In this document: positions 1-5,095 of the stretch, one piece after another
Numbering within the stretch: the first letter of the stretch is position 1
Layout: the number at the start of each line of letters is the position of its first letter
From: Bifidobacteriaceae bacterium
GTDB lineage: Bacteria; Actinomycetota; Actinomycetes; Actinomycetales; WQXJ01
NCBI GenBank assembly: GCA_031278675.1
Contig: JAITJY010000351.1
Coordinates: forward strand, 1-5,188
DNA length: 5,188 nucleotides
Direction: 5' to 3'
Notes under the pieces: generated by a model
What the model saw: the letters and a program-made list of their open reading frames with translations, nothing else
What the model was told of the DNA's origin: nothing
The model's database searches: none
Made by a program: the position numbers and the translations under genes

Positions 1-127
1 CGGCGCGGCAACACCCCACAACCCCAACCAGCGGACTTCGCCAAGAGCCCTGGGGGGCGGGCGGCCGAGCCGAGGCTGAGACCGGGCGGCCGAGCGGGGG
101 CTGGGGGCGGGCGGGCCGGGGCTGGGG
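1..127. other. G-rich leader, no supportable gene
   Basis: No convincing coding region is visible on either strand. One minus-strand frame is open leftward from an ATG at 142, but it gives only proline/arginine-rich low-complexity sequence with no recognisable domain, so I do not call it. In several actinobacteria the gene divergent from cca encodes a NUDIX hydrolase; its start could lie beyond the left edge, but nothing here shows it. The notable content is the G-tract cluster and the 12-bp direct repeat listed separately. Confidence 0.5.
59..95 (+). repeat. Pair of 12-bp direct repeats (GGGCGGCCGAGC)
   Basis: GGGCGGCCGAGC occurs at 59-70 and again at 84-95, separated by 13 bp. Both copies lie just left of the G-tract cluster. 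They may be a small duplication within a G-rich leader; no function is evident. Confidence 0.7.
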
Positions 128-133
128 GTGGGG
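96..133 (+). other. Potential G-quadruplex tract upstream of cca
   Basis: Seven runs of three or more G occur in 38 bases on the + strand (96-100, 103-107, 109-111, 113-115, 118-121, 124-128, 130-133), with loops of only 1-2 nt. This satisfies the usual G3+N1-7 quadruplex pattern several times over. It sits on the non-template strand just before the 5' end of cca, so it would be present as G-rich RNA if the transcript starts upstream. The sequence pattern is direct; folding and a regulatory effect are inferred. Confidence 0.55.
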
Positions 134-135
134 AG

Positions 136-148
136 ACGGCATCGTCCG
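136..148 (+). repeat. Left arm of a 13-bp inverted repeat flanking cca
   Basis: ACGGCATCGTCCG here is exactly the reverse complement of 1688-1700, so the cca reading frame is bracketed by a perfect 13-bp inverted repeat. Its first nine bases (core ACGGCATCG) recur in the same orientation at 1785-1793 and on the minus strand at 5062-5070. See the separate finding on this motif. Confidence 0.6.
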
Positions 149-163
149 TTAAGCTGGTGCATT

Positions 164-1669
164 GTGTCTCACTCACTGCCACCAGGAGAACTGTCTCTAG
201 CCGCCGGGGCTGGGGGCGCTGCACCGACGCCCGGAGGCGGGGACGGCGGGGCGCTGCGCCCAGGGATTGGCCTGGAGCGAATCCCGGCGCCCGCGCTGGA
301 ACTGGCGCAGCACTTTGCCGCCGAGGGCGGTGAATTAGCGCTGGTGGGAGGGCCGGTGCGGGACCTGATTCTCGGGCGGGAAGTTGGCGACCTGGACTTT
401 GCGACTAATCTGCCCCCCGATCGGTCGCTGGCTGCGCTGCGCCACTGGGCGCGGAAGACCTGGGAATTGGGGCGAGCCTATGGGACGGTGGCTGGGCGGC
501 GGGACGGCGTGATAGTCGAAGTCACCACGTACCGGACTGAGGCGTACGAGCCGGATTCTAGGAAACCGGCCGTCAGCTACGGCGAGACCCTGGAAGGCGA
601 CCTGACGCGACGCGATTTCACGATCAACGCAATGGCGGTGGCGCTGGCGCCGGAAATCCGGTTCGTTGACCCGCACGGAGGGCTGGCGGACTTGGCCGCC
701 CAGGTGCTGCGCACGCCCGCGCCCGCGACGCAGTCCTTTGATGACGATCCACTCCGCATGATGCGGGCAGCCCGGTTCGCCGCCACCCTGGGATTCGATG
801 TCGCCGAGGCGACCCTGACCGCCATGTCCGCGATGGCTGATCGCCTCGAGATTGTCAGCCAGGAACGGATTCAAGCAGAACTGGCGAAGCTGATCCTGGC
901 GCCTGCGCCGCGGCGCGGCCTAGAACTGCTGGTTTATACCGGTATAGCTGACCTGATTCTGCCAGAACTGCCTGCGCTGCAGCTAGCCGTCGACTCCGCG
1001 CACCACCACAAAGATGTTTACGAACACTCATTAACGGTGTTGGAACGCGCCATTGCCATGGAAACTGGGCCGGATGGCCCAGTGCCCAAACCAGACCTGG
1101 TGCTGCGCCTAGCGGCGCTGTTACATGACATCGGTAAGCCCGCCACCAGGCGGTTTGAGCCTGGTGGCCAGGTTTCATTCCATCATCACGAGGTGGTCGG
1201 GGCCAAGCTGGCCGCTCGGCGGCTCCGCGCGCTGCGCTTCGATACCGCGACCATCCGCGACGTGACACGGCTGATCGAGTTGCACATGCGGTTCCACGGC
1301 TACGGCGATGGCGCCTGGTCTGATTCCGCCGTCCGCCGCTATGTGACGGATGCTGGCCCTCTCCTTGAACGCCTCCACCGGTTGGCCCGCGCCGATTGCA
1401 CCACCCAGAACTCGCGCCGCGCCGAACGGCTCGCCTTCGCCTATGACGATCTGGAGCGGCGTGCCGCCGAGCTGGCCGAACAAGAAGAACTCAAGGCGAT
1501 CCGGCCCGACCTGAACGGCGACCAGATCATGGCGATCCTTAGGATTGGTCCCGGCAAAGATGTCGGCCGCGCCTACCGCTTCCTCCTAGACCTCCGGATG
1601 GAGCAGGGCCCCCTCGGCGAAGCCGCCGCCGCAGACGCCCTCCGCACGTGGTGGGCCGCCCAGCTCTGA
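164..1669 (+). CDS. cca: CCA tRNA nucleotidyltransferase with HD domain
   Basis: This is the class II CCA-adding enzyme, which builds or repairs the 3' CCA end of tRNAs from CTP and ATP in the cytoplasm (called pcnA in many actinobacterial annotations). Counting from GTG 164 (500 aa), the nucleotidyltransferase core shows LVGGPVRD at 59-66, the metal-binding pair D75 and D77 in DLD, the RRDFTINAM motif at 148-156, DDDPLRMMRAARFA at 192-205 and SQERIQAEL at 231-239. The C-terminal half carries an HD phosphohydrolase domain: HHH at 279-281 with D283 and H287, then LLHDIGK with H320-D321, HHH at 339-341 and H373. All key residues look intact. The start is uncertain. In-frame GTG codons exist at 128 and 164, neither with a good ribosome site, and codon usage becomes coding-like only after about 200. 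A CTG at 272, with AGGGA at 262-266 five bases before it, would begin the protein at LERIPAPALEL. The product call is firm; the first 35-50 residues are not. Confidence 0.93.
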   Translation: MSHSLPPGELSLAAGAGGAAPTPGGGDGGALRPGIGLERIPAPALELAQHFAAEGGELALVGGPVRDLILGREVGDLDFATNLPPDRSLAALRHWARKTWELGRAYGTVAGRRDGVIVEVTTYRTEAYEPDSRKPAVSYGETLEGDLTRRDFTINAMAVALAPEIRFVDPHGGLADLAAQVLRTPAPATQSFDDDPLRMMRAARFAATLGFDVAEATLTAMSAMADRLEIVSQERIQAELAKLILAPAPRRGLELLVYTGIADLILPELPALQLAVDSAHHHKDVYEHSLTVLERAIAMETGPDGPVPKPDLVLRLAALLHDIGKPATRRFEPGGQVSFHHHEVVGAKLAARRLRALRFDTATIRDVTRLIELHMRFHGYGDGAWSDSAVRRYVTDAGPLLERLHRLARADCTTQNSRRAERLAFAYDDLERRAAELAEQEELKAIRPDLNGDQIMAILRIGPGKDVGRAYRFLLDLRMEQGPLGEAAAADALRTWWAAQL

Positions 1670-1687
1670 CCGCAGTTGCCCTCCCGG

Positions 1688-1700
1688 CGGACGATGCCGT
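1688..1700 (-). repeat. Right arm of a 13-bp inverted repeat flanking cca
   Basis: CGGACGATGCCGT lies 18 bp after the cca stop and is the exact reverse complement of 136-148. No transposase and no target duplication are visible, so I treat the pair as a dispersed motif rather than the ends of an element. Confidence 0.6.
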
Positions 1701-1707
1701 GCGCGAA

Positions 1708-1731
1708 CGCCGACTGCACCGTGCATCGGCG
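1708..1731 (+). terminator. Candidate hairpin terminator after cca
   Basis: A stem of CGCCGA (1708-1713) with TCGGCG (1726-1731) continues, after a single bulged C at 1714, as TGCA (1715-1718) with TGCA (1722-1725), closing a 3-nt CCG loop. That is ten base pairs starting 39 bases after the cca stop. There is no following T-run, so it would be a tract-less terminator or an RNA 3'-end stabiliser; such hairpins are common in GC-rich actinobacteria. Confidence 0.45.
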
Positions 1732-1782
1732 CACCGGCCGGCGCGGGCGGCGCGGCGGGAGCGAAACCGGGGCGGGAAGAGT

Positions 1783-1801
1783 AGACGGCATCGGGCATCG
1801 G
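1783..1801 (+). repeat. Dispersed GACGGCATCGGGCA motif and tandem GCATCGG pair
   Basis: AGACGGCATCG at 1783-1793 repeats the 11 bases at 134-144, and GACGGCATCGGGCA at 1784-1797 is repeated on the minus strand at 5057-5070. The heptamer GCATCGG is duplicated in tandem at 1788-1801. It lies about 110 bp before the HsdR-like gene and in the same orientation as that gene. Confidence 0.45.
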
Positions 1802-1865
1802 GGGAACGGCCCGGCGCGGGCGGGCGCGCGGGGGTGTCCACATGCTGACCGAACCGGCGTGATTC

Positions 1866-1894
1866 GCGTCACACTCGGGACGTTTTTCTAGATT
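1866..1894 (+). promoter_or_regulatory. Candidate leaderless promoter of the HsdR-like gene
   Basis: TAGATT at 1889-1894 fits the actinobacterial TANNNT -10 pattern and ends 7 bases before the ATG at 1902. Transcription would therefore start at or next to the A of the start codon, giving a leaderless mRNA. This agrees with the lack of any Shine-Dalgarno sequence before the ATG. The -35 position (1866-1871, GCGTCA, 17-nt spacer) matches the consensus weakly. It overlaps an imperfect palindrome GTGA-N6-TCAC at 1859-1872, which could be an operator. Inference from pattern only. Confidence 0.4.
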
Positions 1895-1901
1895 CGTCGC
1901 C

Positions 1902-3065
1902 ATGAGTGCGGAACGGAAACCAGACACACTCGCCACTAGCGCGCAGGCGGCGCCACGGCCTCGCCCACGGAGCGGGACGCGGGCTCGAAGGGTCGGTGAC
2001 CTGCTCGAAGAGGCTGGTTGGCGCCCGGATCAGGTCACGCGGAATGTGGCCCTGGGGGTGATCGCAACCCCGGCGGGCGAGCGCCGCAAGCGGCATCACG
2101 GTGCGCGCGATGACCGTGCCGCGTACGTGCTGTGGCCCAAGCCGGGCGTGCCGGCGGCGGTCGTGGCGACGGTTGGGGTGCAGCATGACCCGGGATCAGC
2201 GCTGCCGCGGGCGATCCGGCAAGCGCAACGCTTGGACGCGCCGCTGGCTTATGCCTCGAACGGGCGGGAGATTGTGGAGCACTTCATCGCCTCGGGGCGG
2301 ACAGACATTGTATCAGACTTCACTTCACCTCAGCGGGCGTGGCGCGCTTATGCGCGGTTCCACGATCTGCGTGGGCGCGGCGCGGAACTGTTAGGGCAAT
2401 GGTTTGACCAGGGGGCGCTGGCGCGCTCCGGGGCTAGGCACGGCTACGAGGCGCCGGTTGAACTCCGGTATTACCAACTCGTCGCGATGAACCGGGTGCT
2501 GGCGGCCTACAACCGGTTCGAGCTCAAGGTGGCCGGCGCCGTCCCCCAGGCGTTGGTGCGCATCGCGGCCGGGGCTGGCGCCACCGTGACGGCGATAGCG
2601 ACAATCGCCAAGCTGGTCACTCGCGCATTGGTGCACCAGATCGGCCAGCCTTTCGGGGTCTTGTACTTAGATGACCGGCCGGCGGCAATGACGGGCCTCG
2701 GCCCGCTGGGGACCACGGCCCGCTGGGGTGAGGCCGGCGAGGTCACCGTCACGTTGCGGAGCGTGGGGGCCGGCGTTGCCGATCCGGCTGGCCTGGACGG
2801 CATCGCCGATCTGGCAGATGACCAGGTCAAACTGATCGTGGTCAACCTGGCACATGGCGGCATGGCCCTTGATGCCGGCACCTGGACCCCCGCCCTGGAC
2901 CGCTTCCCGCAGGCTTTCCGCTTCGGCTTGGTCGATGCCGCCGTCGGCGCCGCGACCCCCGTCCACCATTACTTCGGGGCGCCGGTTTACCGGTACACCA
3001 GAGCCAACGCCGATGCCGACGGCTATCTCAACGAGGGCCCGCCCGCCGGTGCGGCGGTGGGCTAG
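1902..3065 (+). CDS. Orphan HsdR-like protein lacking catalytic motifs
   Basis: This 387-aa protein resembles the N-terminal half of EcoEI-type HsdR, the nuclease/translocase subunit of type I restriction enzymes. After a basic N-terminus (1-30), LLEEAGW (34-40) starts the nuclease domain. AAYVLW (73-78) replaces xDYVL, and PAAVVATV (84-91) replaces PVAVVEAK. LAYASNGREIVE (115-126) matches the family's ATNGREIVE stretch. The helicase domain opens with LRYYQ (188-192). AAGAGAT (222-228) replaces Walker A ATGTGKT, so the lysine is Ala227. YLDDR (255-259) matches motif Ia, VNLAH (314-318) replaces VDEAH, and HHYFGAPVYRYT followed by DGYL (355-376) matches the region after motif III. The frame ends there; full HsdR proteins are roughly twice as long. 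No hsdM or hsdS is nearby. The ATG has no Shine-Dalgarno and is probably leaderless. The homology is recognised by eye. It could be a pseudo-enzyme under selection or a still-open decayed remnant. The intact frame and conserved scaffold favour the first. Confidence 0.75.
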   Translation: MSAERKPDTLATSAQAAPRPRPRSGTRARRVGDLLEEAGWRPDQVTRNVALGVIATPAGERRKRHHGARDDRAAYVLWPKPGVPAAVVATVGVQHDPGSALPRAIRQAQRLDAPLAYASNGREIVEHFIASGRTDIVSDFTSPQRAWRAYARFHDLRGRGAELLGQWFDQGALARSGARHGYEAPVELRYYQLVAMNRVLAAYNRFELKVAGAVPQALVRIAAGAGATVTAIATIAKLVTRALVHQIGQPFGVLYLDDRPAAMTGLGPLGTTARWGEAGEVTVTLRSVGAGVADPAGLDGIADLADDQVKLIVVNLAHGGMALDAGTWTPALDRFPQAFRFGLVDAAVGAATPVHHYFGAPVYRYTRANADADGYLNEGPPAGAAVG

Positions 3066-3155
3066 GGCGCGGGCGCGGGCGCGGGCGCGGGCTCGAGCTC
3101 GGGCTCGGGCCTAGCCTTGGGCTTGGGCTTGGGCCTAGCCTTGGGCGCGGGCGCT
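3066..3155 (+). repeat. 15-unit hexanucleotide tandem repeat between convergent genes
   Basis: Fifteen 6-bp units run without a phase break: GGCGCG x4, GGCTCG, AGCTCG, GGCTCG, GGCCTA, GCCTTG, GGCTTG x2, GGCCTA, GCCTTG, GGCGCG, GGCGCT. The array begins at the first base after the HsdR-like stop and ends 4 bp before the ino1 stop. GGG recurs about every 6 bp, with five G3 tracts separated by 3-nt loops in 3065-3091, so the + strand fits a G-quadruplex pattern. No conventional hairpin terminator is visible for either gene, so this array may serve as the transcription barrier between them. Confidence 0.85.
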
Positions 3156-3159
3156 TCGC

Positions 3160-4239
3160 TTAGCGGGGGATCTCGCCGCGGATGAAGGCCTCCACCAACT
3201 CGCGGCCCTCGCGATCTTCGCGCTGGACGGGCGGCGACTTGAAGAAGTAGGCGGATGGGCTGGTCACGGCACCGCCAATGCCTCGGTCTTTGGCGATCTT
3301 GGCAGCGCGTAAGGCGTCGATGATGATCCCAGCAGAGTTCGGCGAATCCCACACCTCAAGCTTGTATTCCAAGCTGAGCGGCACCTCGCCGAAGGCGCGG
3401 CCTTCCAACCGGACGAAGGCCCATTTGCGGTCATCGAGCCAAGCAACATAATCCGACGGGCCGATGTGGATGTCACGATCTGGCAGTTCGTGATCCATGT
3501 TGGACGTAACTGCCCGAGTTTTCGAGATTTTCTTCGATTCGAGTCGCTCCCGCTCCAACATGTTTTTGAAATCCATATTGCCGCCGACGTTCAATTGATA
3601 GGTGCGGTCCATGATCACACCGCGGTCCTCAAACAACCGGGCCAGAACGCGGTGCGTGATGGTGGCGCCGACCTGTGACTTGATGTCATCGCCTACTATG
3701 GGCAACCCGGCGGCATCGAACTTCGCGGCCCACTCTGGGTCTGAAGCAATGAAAACTGGTAGGGCGTTGACGAAAGCCGTGCCGGCGTCAATGGCGCATT
3801 GCGCGTAGAACTTGTCGGCCTGTTCACTGCCGACGGGCAGGTAGGAGACGAGCACATCGACTTGCTTGGCGCGTAGTTCTTGGACCACGTCGATGGGCTG
3901 GGCTGAGGACTCCGTGATGGTTTGGCGGTAATACTTGCCCAATCCGTCGAGGGTGGGGCCGCGTTTCACCTCGACGCCGAGGTGGGGTACATCAGCGATC
4001 TTGATGGTGTTGTTCTGGGAGGCGTTGATCGCCTCTGATAGGTCCCGTCCCACTTTGTCGCTGTCCACGTCGAAAGCCGTCACGAATTGGATATCGCTGA
4101 CGTGGTACGGCCCGAACTGGACATGCATCAAACCGGGGACGGTCGCATCGGGGGCCGCGTCCTTGTAGAACTCGACACCTTGTACCAGTGACGAGGCGCA
4201 GTTGCCGACGCCTGCGATTGCTACCCGGATGGGGCTCAT
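3160..4239 (-). CDS. ino1: Inositol-3-phosphate synthase
   Basis: This NAD-dependent cytoplasmic enzyme converts D-glucose-6-phosphate to 1L-myo-inositol-3-phosphate, the committed step of inositol synthesis. In actinobacteria the product feeds phosphatidylinositol and mycothiol. The 359-aa length is normal for the bacterial form. The Rossmann motif GVGNCASSL is at 10-18. Family blocks follow: DVLVSYLPVGSEQA (128-141), GDDIKSQVGAT (183-192, with active-site Lys187), LNVGGNMDFKNML (216-228), SKTRAVTSN (239-247), IGPSDYVAW (259-267), EGRAFGEVPLSLEYKLEVWD (279-298), DSPNSAGIIIDALRAAKIA (298-316) and SAYFFKSPP (329-337). None is missing. The ATG overlaps the padR stop as ATGA, and AAGGAG lies five bases before it, so translation is probably coupled to padR. 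It converges on the HsdR-like gene with only the hexamer array between the two stops. Confidence 0.97.
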   Translation of the reverse strand: MSPIRVAIAGVGNCASSLVQGVEFYKDAAPDATVPGLMHVQFGPYHVSDIQFVTAFDVDSDKVGRDLSEAINASQNNTIKIADVPHLGVEVKRGPTLDGLGKYYRQTITESSAQPIDVVQELRAKQVDVLVSYLPVGSEQADKFYAQCAIDAGTAFVNALPVFIASDPEWAAKFDAAGLPIVGDDIKSQVGATITHRVLARLFEDRGVIMDRTYQLNVGGNMDFKNMLERERLESKKISKTRAVTSNMDHELPDRDIHIGPSDYVAWLDDRKWAFVRLEGRAFGEVPLSLEYKLEVWDSPNSAGIIIDALRAAKIAKDRGIGGAVTSPSAYFFKSPPVQREDREGRELVEAFIRGEIPR

Positions 4240-4922
4240 TTGTGCTCCTTGCTGATATTGGGACTTTTAGATGTAGTTGCGCCTGTGATGGCTGCGCCCT
4301 CGGTTGGCCCAGCACCAGGATCGGCGGCTTGGGCCGCCACCGCCCAGGCCCCGCCCGAAACCCCGGCGCGCCTAGCGCCGCGGGCATCGCGCTCGCGGTC
4401 GATCAGTTCTTCGAGCCAGCGGACTTCGCGTTCCACCTGTTCCAGGGTGTGCCGTTGCAGTTCTTGGGTGTATTCGTCGGTGGGGCCGCCGCGTTTGATG
4501 GCCAGGGTCACGCCGTCCAACCGCTCGGCCATCCGCGCCCGCCGACCTTCCAGAATCCGCAGCCGCGTCTCGGCATCGGTCTGCGCGAACAGCGCGAAAC
4601 GCACGTCGAAGTTCTCGTCTTCCCAGGTGGCGGGCCCAGCCTGCCCGAGCAGTGCTTCGAGCCGCGCGTTGCCTTGGTCGGTCAGTCGGTAGACAATCCG
4701 CCCGCGCCGGGGTGCTGCCAGCGCGGCCGCATCTTCCTCCGAGGACGCGATCAGCCCTTCTCCGGCCAGCGCCCTAAGGCACGGGTAGAGGCTCCCGTAC
4801 GAGAACGGCCGGAGCATTCCTAGCATCTCGTTGAGGCGTTTGCGCAGTTCGTAGCCATGCATCGGCGCCGAATGGAGCAGCCCTAAGACGGCCAGCTCCA
4901 GCACATGGGATCGGTTACGCAC
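4236..4922 (-). CDS. PadR family transcriptional regulator
   Basis: This 228-aa cytoplasmic DNA-binding protein has the two-part architecture of PadR proteins. Residues 7-92 form the winged helix: LELAVLGLLHSAPMHGYEL (8-26) is the family signature, SYGSLYPCLRALAGEGLI (41-58) covers the recognition helix, and RRGRIVYRLTDQGNARL (72-88) is the wing. Residues about 100-182 form a charged helical segment (NFDVRFALF, then EGRRARMAERL, then EQVEREVRWLEELIDRE) matching the C-terminal dimerisation domain. The last 45 residues are an Ala/Gly/Pro/Thr-rich tail, probably disordered. GTG 4922 is chosen as start because AAGGAG lies six bases upstream. The stop overlaps the ino1 ATG, so both genes share an operon and PadR probably regulates itself and ino1. 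PadR proteins are usually repressors, often relieved by small ligands; the ligand here is unknown. Confidence 0.92.
   Translation of the reverse strand: MRNRSHVLELAVLGLLHSAPMHGYELRKRLNEMLGMLRPFSYGSLYPCLRALAGEGLIASSEEDAAALAAPRRGRIVYRLTDQGNARLEALLGQAGPATWEDENFDVRFALFAQTDAETRLRILEGRRARMAERLDGVTLAIKRGGPTDEYTQELQRHTLEQVEREVRWLEELIDRERDARGARRAGVSGGAWAVAAQAADPGAGPTEGAAITGATTSKSPNISKEHK
4245..4250 (-). promoter_or_regulatory. Ribosome binding site of ino1 inside padR
   Basis: AAGGAG on the minus strand lies five bases before the ino1 ATG and within the last codons of padR (the S-K-E-H-K end). It fixes the ino1 start and shows the two genes are read from one mRNA. Confidence 0.9.
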
Positions 4923-4928
4923 CCGCGG

Positions 4929-4934
4929 CTCCTT
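4929..4934 (-). promoter_or_regulatory. Ribosome binding site of padR
   Basis: AAGGAG on the minus strand is six bases from the GTG at 4922-4920, an ideal spacing. It decides this start over the in-frame GTG six codons further in (V7). Confidence 0.85.
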
Positions 4935-4976
4935 GCGTGTCTAGTAGTGTTCAACGGTCCCGCCTGCCCGGCCCGG

Positions 4977-5075
4977 CTCCCCCAGCGCCCGGCGCGTTGC
5001 CTAAACGGGTTCCCCCCGCTCCCCCAACGCTCAGCGCCTCCCCCAGGAAAAGCCATTGCCCGATGCCGTCCCCCA
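4977..5075 (-). repeat. Four TGGGGGA units upstream of padR
   Basis: Read on the minus strand, TGGGGGA occurs at 5075-5069, 5045-5039, 5026-5020 and 4984-4978, with an additional six-G run at 5017-5012. Two copies extend further as GC(T/G)GGGGGAGC-like blocks (CTCCCCCAGCGC and CTCCCCCAACGC on the + strand). The spacing is irregular (30, 19 and 42 bp). They lie 56-153 bp before padR, so they could be repeated protein-binding sites in its 5' region or simple G-rich repeats. Confidence 0.5.
5057..5070 (-). repeat. Dispersed GACGGCATCGGGCA motif upstream of padR
   Basis: On the minus strand this reads GACGGCATCGGGCA, identical over 14 bases to 1784-1797 on the plus strand. It lies about 135 bp upstream of padR and points the same way as that gene. 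See the finding on the shared motif. Confidence 0.45.
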
Positions 5076-5095
5076 ACAGACCAGCCCGTCGCACG

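Larger units (their letters stand above)
1670..1901. other. Intergenic region between cca and the HsdR-like gene
   Basis: These 232 bases are G/C-rich with no supportable gene; small open frames on both strands give arginine/glycine-rich low-complexity products typical of GC-rich spacer. The region holds a hairpin after cca (1708-1731), two copies of the ACGGCATCG motif (1692-1700 on the minus strand, 1785-1793 on the plus strand), a tandem GCATCGG pair (1788-1801) and a small A/T-rich stretch with a -10-like hexamer just before the next gene. Confidence 0.6.

Noticed and set aside
335..874. Long minus-strand open frames opposite cca and opposite the HsdR-like gene
   Set aside because: They are mirror frames caused by high GC at third codon positions; none shows a domain, while the plus-strand products are recognisable.
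136..1700. 13-bp inverted repeats flanking cca as ends of a mobile element
   Set aside because: The enclosed gene is a housekeeping enzyme, there is no transposase or target duplication, and the core motif occurs elsewhere in the window.
1676..1891. Small plus-strand frame in the cca to HsdR-like gap
   Set aside because: Arg/Gly-rich product with no domain; such frames are expected in GC-rich spacer, and no ribosome site is seen.
3066..3155. CRISPR-like array
   Set aside because: The units are contiguous hexamers without spacers; this is a simple tandem repeat.
3062..3352. Minus-strand open frame ending in an Ala-Pro, Glu-Pro and Lys-Pro repeat tail
   Set aside because: It overlaps ino1 in another frame; the proline-rich tail is only the hexamer array translated. 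The upstream part has no recognisable domain.
28..4429. 14-bp match CCAGCGGACTTCGC at 28-41 and 4416-4429
   Set aside because: The second copy is coding sequence of padR (Glu-Val-Arg-Trp on the minus strand); a single 14-base match is plausible by chance in GC-rich DNA and nothing else links the sites.
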